Source of the DNA: Watersipora subatra
Lineage: Eukaryota > Bryozoa > Gymnolaemata > Cheilostomatida > Watersiporidae
Direction of reading: 5' to 3'
Assembly (NCBI RefSeq): GCF_963576615.1
Contig: NC_088708.1
Coordinates: forward strand, 2,418,001 to 2,482,000
Length of the DNA: 64,000 nt
The position numbers were made by a program, and so were the translations under genes. The notes under the pieces were generated by a model. The model was not told the origin of the DNA. It saw nothing but the letters and a program-made list of their open reading frames with translations, and made no database searches. Positions 23,101 to 31,546 of the stretch are shown here, in pieces; within the stretch, counting starts at the first letter, position 1; the number at the start of each line of letters is the position of its first letter.

Positions 23101-23662
23101 CATTAGCTTTCAGGTTATCTTCTCTCCGCTTCTCAAACCATGACTTGTCATCATCCGCACCAGCAGAGCTCTAAAATGTGGATTCCATGAGTCAACAAAC
23201 AAATTTGGATAGATCGATACCTGAATTTAATCAATTAATCCATCACATTGATGCATATAGCAGCCTCTTCCAATGGTTAAATGCAAAACTCCAAAACCTG
23301 TCCTGCAAACACTGTTACAGTGTAACACTAGCCTAGAAAGTATGGTCGCAGCAGTGTACTATCTGCTCTCAACTTGTGTTCATGGTGCCATAAAAAAGAA
23401 TAATGACACTGCGTCTATCAACAATTTCCATAATATTACTATATGTTCTATAACAACTATTGTTAACATCCTAAAACACCGAGTCTCCAAGAGAACTGTA
23501 ATTAGGTGTATCACAGCACATGCTCAGTTAATCAATAAGCTAAAATAATGCATGCAAAATGACTAGATCATCTCACAAATTATCTAGGCGAGAACTACCA
23601 TGATTAATTGTGATACAGCATCTTACCAAATCAAAGCATCGTTTTCTGGTGCAAATGGGCAT
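5148..23662 (-). CDS. WDR76: WD repeat-containing protein 76 (WDR76/CMR1 family), 10 coding exons
   Basis: Exons on the minus strand: 23662-23627, 23170-23069, 22986-22907, 22744-22558, 14285-14139, 13906-13736, 12822-12701, 10508-10272, 9712-9559, 5381-5148. Every junction is GT-AG and phase-consistent, giving 1470 nt, 489 aa plus stop TAG. Family signatures seen: PRKSLRLRSR and FEKRREDN in the N-terminal part, GDKWGH (about residues 173-178), FKPHVRPVNC, SYDGTVR, HPVQRQYFITG, FSPLTGQR, TGRWL, and ANSSGKVYVFM near the C-terminus. These match WDR76, the metazoan counterpart of yeast Cmr1, a nuclear WD40 propeller linked to DNA damage and CUL4-DDB1 ubiquitination (family knowledge). Human WDR76 is longer (626 aa), mainly in the N-terminus. 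The start ATG (MPICTRKR) is the first Met in the upstream exon; an extra 5' exon is not excluded because TTTTAG precedes that exon. Exon 4 may start at 22744 or 22738. Exon 5 could start at 14332, but 14285 keeps the phase. The donor of exon 7 (AG/GTGCTG) is weak. The last exon could splice at CACAG/GTACAT rather than stop at 5148. Confidence 0.9.
5382..5760. repeat. Minisatellite abutting the WDR76 last-exon acceptor (about 36-40 bp unit)
   Basis: About nine to ten copies of 'ctacaagtaggtcagcatag' + 'tggagtagctctat', some carrying an extra 'catgta' or 'atgta'. The copy nearest the exon ('tctacaaacagatcagcatagtgg') contains the splice acceptor used by the final WDR76 exon (TTTGTAG/ATTGAG on the minus strand). 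The unit therefore includes the acceptor position (TTGTAG/A). Confidence 0.85.
5895..6134 (+). pseudogene. C-terminal remnant of a Tigger-type transposase
   Basis: A 79-codon frame follows a splice-acceptor-like 'cttatgcag'. It contains SVVQAFRKDRIITEQ, then an acidic tail (DNDMMDLGLLDNEI, DNEDEKFEVMN) ending in TGA. An 'SF.K.GI' helix followed by a Ser/Asp/Glu-rich tail is typical of Tigger/jerky-like transposase C-termini (family knowledge). The catalytic DDE part is absent. It lies on the strand opposite the inner transposase, so it belongs to a different element. Confidence 0.5.
6149..9083 (-). mobile_element. Inner Tigger/pogo DNA transposon with terminal inverted repeats
   Basis: Left terminus 'ggggaaagttgggtgatatgg' (from 6149) is the reverse complement of the right terminus 'ccatatcacccaactttcccc' (ending 9083). 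The similarity continues outward as 'aaattgg' / 'ccaattt'. Internal copies of 'gggtgatatgg' occur at 6313-6358, 8667-8720 and 9040-9075, including a hairpin 'ccacctgtccatatcacccatatacaggtgg'. The element is about 2.9 kb and carries one disrupted transposase gene on the minus strand. Confidence 0.8.
6835..8623 (-). pseudogene. Tigger/pogo-type DDE transposase, disrupted
   Basis: In order on the minus strand: start MPRYTAKNIRATW at 8623; a Psq-type HTH (ALLKALDSVKNGMSLRKAS, SQYGIPRTTLLRR); a TAG stop at 8377-8375 inside 'LDMERT*FGITARDLRKLAYQ'; an apparent 131-bp intron (8332-8202, CAA/GTAAAT to TTATTACAG/CTT) joining LAYQ to LAEKKGIPHKF; the CENP-B-like HTH (MAGQEWFTAFIRRHPE); and the DDE core. 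The catalytic Asp residues are all visible: YNVDETG, IADNHSSH, QPLDVSF. A one-base loss in the A-run 7528-7533 shifts the frame after DVSF; the rest (KPLKTNYAENV, GIFNKAYS, GISPFN) continues in the neighbouring frame to a Lys-rich tail ending at 6835. It is a recent but inactive copy: only one stop and one frameshift are seen. Confidence 0.85.
10498..10665. repeat. Degenerate repeat next to a WDR76 acceptor
   Basis: 'catagacgctgttaacatata' (over the acceptor at 10508) recurs as 'tatgacagaaacactgttaacacatacacgaac' at about 10616. Related sequence continues beyond the TTAA element as 'catagacgctcagcagatac' (11634), where a 30-bp unit 'gctcagcagatacagtaaca' + 'atgttgagat' is present twice (11640-11700). 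The copies are diverged. Confidence 0.5.
10670..11585. mobile_element. TTAA-flanked non-autonomous DNA transposon
   Basis: Twelve-bp perfect terminal inverted repeats, 'ggttagaaggca' at 10670 and 'tgccttctaacc' ending at 11585, flanked on both sides by TTAA (10666-10669 and 11586-11589). TTAA target duplications are the hallmark of the piggyBac superfamily, although the termini do not start with the usual CCY. There is no transposase; a 28-bp direct duplication ('taaaaccctccacttgaat' + 'atgtattat') lies at 11251-11307. The element interrupts the degenerate repeat in the WDR76 intron between exons 7 and 8. Confidence 0.7.
11990..12600. repeat. 57-bp minisatellite in a WDR76 intron
   Basis: About ten copies of a 57-bp unit (ttatctgcaccagcaacagt, then atatctctacctactcccta, then gactcctccattccacc). 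Copies are near-identical from 12124 to 12365, with starts at 12124, 12181, 12238 and so on, and decay on both sides. It lies about 100 bp beyond the donor of exon 7. Confidence 0.9.
13010..13266. repeat. 51-bp minisatellite in a WDR76 intron
   Basis: Five copies of 'gttcagtctatggttctgat' + 'ggcactagcactaggtcca' + 'acacaatcatat' at 51-bp spacing (for example 13021 and 13072). Because 51 is divisible by 3, it gives two short repetitive plus-strand frames (17-residue period), which are by-products inside an intron of a minus-strand gene. Confidence 0.9.
13267..13735. other. WDR76 intron sequence, nothing recognised
   Basis: Intronic DNA between exons 7 and 6. A conserved-looking patch near 13556-13615 was examined as an exon but is not needed, because exons 6 and 7 join directly in phase 0. 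Confidence 0.5.
14330..14575. repeat. Degenerate short tandem repeat upstream of WDR76 exon 5
   Basis: Irregular repetition of 'acaggtagaaatgtatat', 'acgtagaaatgttcatgtg' and 'caggtaaaaatctac' at roughly 25-30 bp spacing. The block starts beside the exon 5 acceptor region. Copies are strongly diverged. Confidence 0.55.
14646..16093 (+). mobile_element. Tigger/pogo-derived element with TIRs and TA duplication
   Basis: Left end 'cagtgaaacatggataactcg' and right end 'gagttatccatatttcactg' are inverted repeats flanked by TA (14644-14645, 16094-16095). It encloses a broken transposase N-terminus (15153-15483) but no DDE core. Blocks shared with 1-490 and 17777-18518 show a common family. It is inserted in the long WDR76 intron 4. 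Confidence 0.85.
15153..15483 (+). pseudogene. N-terminal fragment of a CENP-B/Tigger transposase
   Basis: ATG at 15153 opens MASRKQRKAWKPSDKLKVLE, followed by EIQAGQKLLALSKRENLPKS: the first helix-turn-helix of CENP-B-like transposases. A one-base frameshift around 15278 moves the continuation (VSTWIKQKERI, then LLAWFRQVRSEGVPIDG, the second CENP-B HTH) into another frame, which ends at 15483. The DDE domain is deleted. Identification rests on the two HTH motifs and their spacing. Confidence 0.75.
16096..17774. other. WDR76 intron 4, AT-rich
   Basis: No genes are seen. It contains AT microsatellite sequence near 16099-16175 and otherwise unremarkable AT-rich DNA. Short frames at 16457-16645 and 17228-17413 have no supporting features. 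Confidence 0.45.
17777..18518. mobile_element. Tigger-type MITE, 742 bp, TA duplication
   Basis: Terminal inverted repeats 'cagtcaaacatggataactc' and 'agttatccatgtttgactg' are flanked by TA at 17775-17776 and 18519-18520. The interior has an inverted 'ctcaaaagaaaaagatgtc' / 'ttttcttttgagc' arm and no ORF. It is the best preserved non-autonomous copy of the family in the window. Confidence 0.9.
18700..18895 (-). repeat. Dispersed repeat ending in 'acccgggcaatgccgggtag'
   Basis: This block (aaaacctttaca..., tttctgtccaaag, tttattacccgggcaatgcc, then gggtagcacagctagt) matches 59120-59305 over its whole length. Its terminal motif, read on the other strand as 'actagctgtgctacccggc', matches 29906 and 30231. 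It looks like one end of a retroposon family; orientation is inferred from those copies. Confidence 0.65.
19045..19603. repeat. 19-bp satellite (taatgggaccatatgggtg), about 29 copies
   Basis: Tandem units of 'taatgggaccatatgggtg' with two recurrent variants, 'taattgaaccatatgggtg' (in adjacent pairs) and 'taatgggaccatatggatg'. The variant pairs recur about every 133-152 bp, indicating higher-order structure of seven to eight units. The unit has no stop codon in any minus-strand frame, so three overlapping open frames with a 19-residue period result. It lies in WDR76 intron 4. Confidence 0.95.
20011..22469. mobile_element. Composite pogo-like element with TIRs, TA duplication and nested mariner remnant
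   Basis: Left terminus 'cagtcataccttgacatacg' and right terminus 'ggatatcaaggtatgactg' are inverted and flanked by TA (20009-20010, 22470-22471). The left-end sequence (gagctcgaatgtcaatttac) is of the type seen in widespread Tigger-like MITEs. Between the ends lie a block homologous to 24.15-25.6 kb in inverted orientation (20400-21110) and a mariner remnant (21138-22107). It occupies the 3' part of the transcript-oriented start of WDR76 intron 4. Confidence 0.7.
21138..22107 (-). mobile_element. Decayed mariner element with about 170-bp inverted repeats
   Basis: The left arm (21138-21310: 'cctgatccaaaagttcccgg', 'actcgtgcatatttgcacga', 'acacctctggagtgttgtca') is repeated inverted at 21930-22107. 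On the minus strand a mariner transposase N-terminal segment is readable in broken frames: EQRSCISCILCEI / LGKTNTQTVV, then FEWYKRFCESRDITEDDARS and GRP. The EDD..SGRP motif is typical of mariner (family knowledge). It is frameshifted and internally deleted; the DD34D catalytic part is missing. Confidence 0.75.
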
Positions 23663-24148
23663 CTTGTTGCAGTTCGGTCTAGTCTAAAAGGAATTCCGTA
23701 ATTATGAATGCTCCTCTAAAAGTATGACAGCTCAAAATAAATGTAAGCAACCAGATAAAACTTATCAAATGACTCCACCAGTAAACTCTCAAGTTACAAA
23801 ATACCTTACAGCACCATCTTACTTTTAAAATCAAACAAGACACTGCTGATAGTAGAGGCTATTGTTAAGTTATATAAGAGATATATAAGCCGGTCTGTTT
23901 TCTCATTCATTCTAATGCTCATTCGTTCTAGAAGAAATATCACAATTAACACTAAGCTAAGCTAATAGAGCAGCTTAATAAATTTTTTGATTTTTGGAAT
24001 TAGAATTCTGGACCGGTAGTGCTATTCTTGATAAAATTCACATCTCGAAGATTATTGCGAATCGACTTGAATTTATGGCTTGTAAAACTTTTAAACTGCC
24101 ACAAGCTATTTATATTGGGGCACCGATGTAGCCTATAATGACCTAGTA
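23663..24148. other. Region upstream of WDR76
   Basis: This would contain the WDR76 promoter and any 5' UTR exon. No TATA box or CpG-rich block can be called by eye. TTTTAG directly before the first coding exon (near 23684) leaves room for an upstream non-coding exon. Confidence 0.35.
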
Positions 24149-25600
24149 TATACAGCGCACTACCGGGTTACACCGTCCTTGTTTTACGGTTTGTTTTTAT
24201 TACGATGTACAAAATGATGTTTTTTCGTTCCCTTCATACGACATTTTTTAACTTTGACAACAAAAATATCTCTCGAAATTTCAATTTGGCAGTCTATATG
24301 CTGAATACATCGGAATATTGAAGATGCCAATATGCTACTCACCGAAATACTTCCCACAATACCTGAAATGCCTGATACGGTGATCGCTCTTCCTCAGTTC
24401 AGCATTATTCGTTGTAAGTTATAGTGAAAATGAAACCGGAAACGTAAAAATGATTGAGTTGATGATAAAACTAAAGTTTAGTTTAGTAATATACGTACTG
24501 AAACTTAGCTATAAATATGTGTTTAATAAGCTAAATTCATTTAAATTCAATGTTTATATTATACGTCTGTCTCGAGGGTAAGAGCTTCATACGGTACGTA
24601 CTATACATAGTAATGTTACATTTTATTGCGGATTATAACCACTAAATACACTAAAGCTACCGTAGGTAGCTATAATTGATAAGGTTGATATCCTATTTTG
24701 TTATTAACTTTTAACATATACATTACGGTACATATAGAATTTCGATGTTTTTTTACCAACGGGTGTTTGCATTAGACAATTACTATGCGTTTCCATACCC
24801 CTCAAGAAGGCATTTTCACCTTACAATACCAACGCCGAAACGAATTAATGCTGTATGGCGTAGGTCCACTGTATTACAGTCCGAAAACCACCTACCTTCT
24901 CGTGAGAATTCCCTTTGTGTCATTTAAAGGTTAACTTGCAACAAAATTTACATTACAGTTATTTTAAATTAAAAGGTTCACCATGTCTTACTCTGCTGTA
25001 TTATAGGTTCAAAATATGTGAAAATGTGATTACAAGCCCTTAAAAGCATAAAAACGAGCAGTTAAAAAAAGGCCATTGGTTGGAATCCTTTCATTTTGAT
25101 GATGTGTACTAACTCAAAGTGGTTACTGTTGTGACACGTGATGTTATCACAGGAAATGAAATACCAATAATAGGCTTAATATAACACTTCTCGTAGCACT
25201 AGTTTATGACAAACACTTCGGGTTCTACCGGAAAGCCCTTATCAAATATAGATGCTCGCTACTTTACAGTTTCGTTTCAGCTTAGTTTAATCATCTAGTC
25301 GTAATCTGATTATGTGACCGATAGTTCCCGCCAAATGGCGCAAACAATTTCTGCAGCATTTTTCGAACATTAGATGTGACCAACAGGCTCTTCATGTTTA
25401 TTAGAGGATGATATGCACCCCCTGAAGCTAAAAGGTTACAAAATTAAACTGATTTTTAGGCTAGGTCTTGAGATATCAGTGCTCAAAGTGACAGCATTAC
25501 AATGATAATGAAATCGACGCGCAAGGACAATAGACATGGTTGTATTTAATGCGTGAACTATATTTGTTAAAATATTTTGACGAATGAGGTTGCATGAAAG
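24149..25600. repeat. Dispersed repeat, inverted relative to 20.4-21.1 kb
   Basis: 'actagtttatgacaaacact' followed by 'tcgggtt' (25199 on), 'tatagatgctcgctacttta' + 'cagttt' and 'tgaccaacaggctc' are reverse complements of 20755-20960. 'ttcaccatgtcttactctgc' at 24978 is the reverse of 22120 and 28140. The 5' end resembles 2064. It has no ORF with recognisable motifs and is likely a decayed DNA transposon. Confidence 0.65.
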
Positions 25601-26890
25601 CGTACACAGAGACACATGGTGTTCAAATATGTCACATTTGCGCCATTTTGAGAGGGATTCTTATATATGGCCATTTGTGTGATGGCTGCCACAAAAACAG
25701 CTTTAGGTACAGTTAAACAGTGTAATCAACGATTAGCTGTTCGTTTTTTAGCTCTTAAAAACGTGGTTGCGTCAAAAAGGTCAATTTAATGAAATTAAAA
25801 CCAATAAAAGGCTAAAACTTCAGCTACAATTTGATGTTATTTTTGTCTTTGTAGACTAACCCTGTCCAGAGATATATGCGTTTGAATGAGGCCATCTTTT
25901 AAAAAGCTCAGATTCCAGCGGGTGCTTCATTCACGACGTAACTAGTGATACATCTGAAAAGAGTCAACAAGTGATAAATATAAGATCGCTTCATTAGCCA
26001 ATCATCAACACGAAATTTTTATATAGGTCGTAATAAATGTTATCTCTCATAAAACGAGTTGTCTGTGATCTCAAATTTAGGGGTTTTACTCTATTATTAA
26101 ATTGCATGGACATCGATATTTACTAAATTAATTAACATCGTTACTTTAATGAATTACTCGATCAACACGTTTTATTGGCGAACAACAGAATTGTAAAAAT
26201 TACTGTAAAGTTACTGCGAAGCTGAGTCAGAGTTTTCTGAGCATCAGGTGGATAAAGTGCTACAGAGGAAAATAAGAGAATTGAGGTAAATTTATCTTTT
26301 ACTTTGAGTCTCCTATAGATATACTGTTGTGTTTACATTCAGATTATATTTTCCTTTTTTGAGGTTATAATGTAATTTCCGGTGCACATGTGCGAAATAA
26401 GGACGTACAGTGAGTTATGACGGCTTCTTTTTAATCCATAGCATCTAGCAATACAATGGCTTAGATTGATGAATATATACTAAAGGTAATAATTTTAGTA
26501 CTCATGAATACATTTACTTATTGATACAATTATAATTTTTTGCTATCACCAATCATCGTTTAATAATTTTTTATCGTTTCACCTAGCTATATTGCTTCAA
26601 ATTTTCTTTAGCAGTTTTAGCTAATAAATTAGATTTTTGATTTGACTTCAGATGTTTACTTCTCACTTGTAGAAAGTGAAGAAAATCGATTGATCAATGC
26701 ACATCTTTCACTTCCAGAACCAAAGCTTCGAATCGTTGGCTTGGCGTACTTATGCTTTTGTTAAAAATTTATTCATTTTTAAAATTACACTCGCCATCTA
26801 TCTACATGTAACTCCCAATTTGAAAGCTTCCAGTAGATACGTGTTAGAATGACATATCTTTGAATGACATAGATTTATTGCATTTGTTTT
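25601..26890. other. AT-rich intergenic DNA
   Basis: No ORF, repeat array or RNA gene is recognised. Confidence 0.45.
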
Positions 26891-26902
26891 ATTGATTACA
26901 GG

Positions 26903-27105
26903 ATGTTTATGTGGTCACACCAGCCGAAGCAGCTTTGTCAGTGTGGAAACTGCCATAAATGGGAAAGAAAGACTTGAATGTGTGCTGCATAAACCATGAT
27001 GTTTTGTTTGAGTTTGTTGCAGTAGATGAATTTGTCCTATTGTATGAGCTGAAACTATGTGAGTGGCCACGACTTGGATGGAAATTTTTAATAAAAGTTT
27101 TATAA
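26903..27105 (+). pseudogene. Degenerate fragment resembling the P2X7 C-terminal cytosolic domain
   Basis: After an acceptor-like 'ttgattacag', a frame opens at ATG 26903: MFMWSHQPKQLCQCGNCHKW, then ERKT and a TGA. In the adjacent frame (26977-27105) NVCCINHDVLFEF, VAVDEF and CEWPRLGW follow to TAA. 'C.CGNC' followed about ten residues later by 'CC' and an acidic-aromatic stretch is the pattern of the Cys-rich domain found at the P2X7 C-terminus and in many invertebrate proteins (family knowledge). An AATAAA lies at 27090-27095. The frame break indicates a pseudogene or decayed mobile-gene fragment. This is a tentative identification. Confidence 0.4.
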
Positions 27106-29900
27106 TGAGATGAAAAACTGTTTGCTTGTAAAAATTATATAATAAAACAATATTGTTGAAGATAATGCAAAACATGATTTGCAGAACATTGAATACATGA
27201 TAGCCACATTGACACCTGTGCTGAAATCTTGTCTGATAGATGGATTTATAAAGTTTAATCAGAGCTGCATGGACAGGCACTTTTGCATAGCTCGACCATC
27301 AGTTCAGTACATGAATCAACTAATCAAATGTGACAAATGAATTTTTTTCTACAAATTGATACCGATAATGACTCGATAACATTGACAGTCGACTATGCGA
27401 TGTACATGACTTTTAGGGATGTAGTTTGTTTCGCCACATATTCTTTTCAAAGACGCAGCTTGCTTATTTACTTAGTAAGAAACTAGTTTTCGATGTGGGC
27501 AATGATATACAGCCCCCTCCCGAGGATAGGCGACGGGCATCATGTGGGCGGGGCTGTATATCATTAGTGCGGGTAGCGATGGAACTGTGCCGATACAAAG
27601 ACATTATTCTACATAGTTTGCTTGACATAATTACCATAGACTGGTAGAATTGGTAGTCGGTACTAAGATGTTTACACAGCATTTAAAAGAAGCTAATATG
27701 ACAAGTTTTTAATTTCCCTTGTTTGAGGACATTAGTAATAATGTTTGATAAATTATTACTAATGTCAGAGACATTAGTAATAATGTTTCTGTAGCTGGAT
27801 TTAAAACTTTATTCTAGAGAACGAGCAAATACAAAATAAAATATATGCCGCGTAGGACTAAACTTTTATCACAATAGCCGATGTGAATACGAGAGAGAGA
27901 TAGGTTGTATCATTTTGGGCAAGTCTGGGCATGTTTTTTTGGCCTGAGCGTTTTTATCGCGATCAAATTTTTTCGATTTTAATCTTCAAATATCTTGACA
28001 ATGAGATCGCCTAACACAACAAACAACATATCAACTGATAGACAAAAAAATACTTTTAAAAATCAACTCAAATTTGACGCAACCACGTCTTTAAGAGCTT
28101 GTAATCACATTTCCACATATTTTGGACCTACAACACAGCAGAGTAAGACATGGTGAACTTTCTGATACTAAACAAGTGCAATGCCAATTTTGTTGCAATT
28201 CAACCTTTAACCAAAGTTTTTAGCAGTATGGAATTTATTTGTATGGATTAACATGTATTGCAGTGGTTTTGCCCAAAACCAGAAGGTCATTAAGCATACA
28301 AACTTAAATGACTGTACCTAGCAACACTTTTTTGTACATTTGTATCTTAATTACTTTATCACCAATATTTTTAAATGATGAAACCTGGAGTAAGTTACAC
28401 TGGAATCACAAGTTATAATTTTGCAAACTAAGTGGCATTTTCACCATCTCTCGAGAGGTAAATTTTATTGTTTTCAAAGAGTTTGGCTGCTCTTGCAAGC
28501 AGAACTGCTTTCACCGAGAGCCACTGCTTCTGTACAACTGCCATCTCAACCACTGCTGATTTTCTTGAAAGTAGCTGTTTTTGAAAATATCACAGGCCTC
28601 ACACAGCTCACAGAAGAAAGTTTTATTCTGCTTAGGTGCAGAACTCTTCCTTCAACCTTTTTGCGCAGCTGCGCACATGTCAAGACTAAATGCTTTGTCC
28701 ATATTGAACTTGAACTTTAATCTAAACTTGTATATTACCAGATCAAAGGATTGAATTAACAGATGCTCGATAACCATTGCACTGATACAGGTTATGAACC
28801 AATAAGACTTCATATTAGCAGTCAATTAACCTAGATATACTATGGGAGTGAAGTATAGATAACAAAATAGACCATTAACAATGAAAAAGACCTTGTGTGT
28901 TAAATGCTAACCCTGACTTGTTACCTTAATCAAAATTTCTACCGTAACAACAAAAAATGGGTGTACACTATTGATGAAATATTCACGGTGTTTACGTTAA
29001 TAAACTCAAAATTATCATACTGTACACATTAGGAAATACACTGAGCACAACTATACGCAAGACATTTTTTGTAAGAGGCACAAAACTCTCAACGGCACGC
29101 TAATATGCGTTTCTATCAGTCACACAACTTTGTTAGTTTATATCATCTGTCAAGCGTGTGATAGCTATGTAAATTGGTTGCAATATTAGCTTAGAGAAAA
29201 CCACATTACGGGTACCACACACGTAGTACCTATGGATGACAGGTACCTGTACTACGAAGCCCATGCAGTGCCAGGTGAGAACGATTTTAAAGGCTTTCAA
29301 ACTGTAAATTACTATCCAAATCGAATAACTTTACAAAAAGTTAAAATACGTATTATAGATTTAGTAAAATAGTCGTACTAAATTTATATGTATATTGGAG
29401 AGAAAAATGAGGTCGAGACAGTGAAATACATGTACATTGAGCTTACATAAAAATTGGTAAATCTCTCCGTCGCAGGAACACGCTTCTCATTTCCCGCGGG
29501 ACGCATAAAATGGGTCGTTATTTTAAGCCACGCCCAGTTTTATGTAACCTTTCTGATTAACTATATTTAAAATTATGGAACAAAGGCTTTTACGTTAACG
29601 AATCAACTACCAGTAATGAATTTCGTCCAATTAAAATCGATCATAAAAATTGTCGCAATAAAGCGTGTGGTTTTTCGCGAAGTTACGTACCGGTACATGT
29701 ATTTATCACAACCCGTAGAGAACTGCGCGTTTAGAGAATTGCTAGTAATAATTTATGTGATTAAAGTCGTAATAGCATCTATTTTACGAGCGTCACCCCA
29801 CCGAATAAGACACTTTGAAATGGCTGCAAGCAGGCCTGCAGCTGTTTTGCAGTTGCGATCGAAACACGAACTTGAATTGCCGAAGCCACCATTGACGTGT
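27106..29900. other. Gene-poor region with repeat fragments
   Basis: It contains a 15-bp-stem hairpin (27502-27564), a direct/inverted 'gacattagtaataatgttt' cluster (27728-27788), a Tigger-MITE interior fragment (about 27950-28065: 'cgagcgtttttatcgcgatc'-like and 'gatcgcctaacacaacaaac') and a fragment of the 24.15-kb repeat (28090-28205). Open frames at 28421-28720 and 29616-29912 lack motifs and are not called. Confidence 0.45.
27502..27564. other. Perfect 15-bp inverted repeat (hairpin)
   Basis: 'atgatatacagcccc' (27502-27516) and 'ggggctgtatatcat' (27550-27564) are exact reverse complements separated by a 33-nt GC-rich loop (starting cctcccgagg). The local GC content is clearly above the flanks. 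It could be the core of a small MITE or a structured RNA; no protein is involved. Confidence 0.7.
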
Positions 29901-29905
29901 ATAAC

Positions 29906-30190
29906 CTACTAGCTGTGCTACCGGCGTTGCCCAGGTACTCCACTTGTTATTAGCCTGGCACATTGCCAATGTATATTTTTAGTAAGTTTACTAATAAGTG
30001 TCTTTGTTCTAATCTGTGTCATAGCGTCTTTGCTACCATATATCGACATATATTGCCTAGCGAGGGCCTAACGAATCCATCAAGCTCGTGTGGCTAAACT
30101 GGTAGGTCGGCGAACCAGAGGGTCCGAGATCAAATCTTCTGCGATACGGCTTCTTTGTTTCACGATTTTAATAGCTATAGCTAGGACTAC
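29906..30190 (+). mobile_element. tRNA-derived SINE-like copy 1
   Basis: It starts 'actagctgtgctaccggcg' and contains a tRNA-like module at 30085-30150: 'gtggctaaactggtaggtcg' as a box A-like segment and 'gagggtccgagatcaaatc' as a box B-like segment. The same order occurs in the next copy at 30231. It has no ORF. Confidence 0.6.
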
Positions 30191-30230
30191 ACACATATCC
30201 ACACACAAACTCTGAGGAATATACATATAC

Positions 30231-30610
30231 TAGCTGTGCTACCCGACGTTGCCCAAGTATTAAAAATCCGCTCATAAACAATGAGAGGTAATGAGAGTTG
30301 CCTGCCACTTGCTGTTAGCCTAGCACAATGCTAATGGATAATTTGCGTAAGCTTAAGAGCTACTATTTTTACGGAGCTACGCCATGACTTTACATTATGA
30401 CCGAAAGCGCTAGCCTATTTGCTTCCATATACCGACATATATCGCCTCACTAATCGTTCAAGCTCTGTGGCTTAGTAAGGCATCGGTCTGGTGAGCAGGA
30501 GGGTCTGAGATCAAATCTTCAGCGATATGAATTCATTATTCCAAGATTTCAATAACTATAGCTGGACGCACCTACCGACGACATACGACCAACTTTGAGA
30601 AATATATATA
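30231..30610 (+). mobile_element. tRNA-derived SINE-like copy 2
   Basis: It begins 'actagctgtgctacccgac' + 'gttgcccaag', followed by 'cacttgctgttagcctagca' as in copy 1. The tRNA-like module at 30450-30530 reads 'gtggcttagtaaggcatcgg' (box A-like) and 'gagggtctgagatcaaatc' (box B-like). It ends near AT-rich 'aatatatatataagatata'. Confidence 0.6.
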
Positions 30611-30689
30611 TAAGATATATTAGGTAGTTTCATGCTGATTGAATTCGATTAGCTCAGAGACTTGAAGTGGACTTACGTACCACATATTA

Positions 30690-31546
30690 TGGCGCCTTAC
30701 AGTGCCTCGCGTTGCGCGTTCACAACTCGAGTTGTACAACTCGAGTTGCACAACTCGAGTTGTGAACACGCAACGCGACTTTTCAAAAGTAAGGTGCAAT
30801 ATATTGGTATTACAGTAGAATAACCGTAGATCTGGTTATATTAACAATGGTACATCAATAGGCACCCGTTAGCTAATAGAAATTAAACTATGTATGTATG
30901 TACTGTAAAACTAGAACTAAATAGCGAATTATAGTGTGTCGAGTTTGCAACTCGAGTTTGTACAACTCGAGTTATATTTACCAACTCGAGTTTGTAAATA
31001 TAACTCGAGTTGTACAACTCGAGTTACACAACTCGAGTTCATCAAAACCCAAGCCGAGTTCTTTCAACAACAACTCGGCTTGAGAACATGGAACGCGAAG
31101 CACTTTTTTGGTACATCATTAAATGTCGTTGACATAATTTCTATGTTTGATCATTTCCGTTATTAATTCAGTTCTTGTCAGGTTCTAGAAAGAGAACTCT
31201 TTTTGTCATTTGAAAAAGAAGTGGCCCAGCTCCCACATAGATTGTTTTTTAGTTTGCTTCTTACATTCTACAATTGTTTTTGTCTCGTTATATTTATAGA
31301 AATAAATATGCGCAAGTATCGCCAATATATATAATTTAAATGTGTATATATATTTAAATTATTATTATTAAATTTCTGTAAATGTTCTGTAAATGAGACA
31401 CCCCAATTACTCACTTTGCTTTTCACAAACCCGTGTTAGTTTTGCGTAACACAACTCGAGTTCATCAAAAATCCAGGCCGAGTTGTGCAACTCGAGTTGT
31501 ACAACTCGAGTTGTGAACGCGCAACGCGAGGCACTGTAAAGCGCCA
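30690..31546. mobile_element. Foldback element with long TIRs and CTCGAG palindromes
   Basis: The left end (tggcgccttacagtgcctcg, cgttgcgcgttcacaactcg, agttgtacaactcgagttgc) is matched by an inverted right end (31470-31546) over about 70 bp with few differences. The arms and the middle (30936-31085) contain repeated 'acaactcgagtt' palindromes, each with a central CTCGAG. No transposase is present; a 76-codon open frame at 30936 is just the repeat read through. Confidence 0.8.

Noticed and set aside
28421-28720. 99-residue plus-strand gene
   Set aside because: No motif, splice context or related repeat in the window; likely chance.
29616-29912. 98-residue plus-strand gene
   Set aside because: The frame runs directly into a SINE-like copy and has no motif; possibly a non-coding 5' region.
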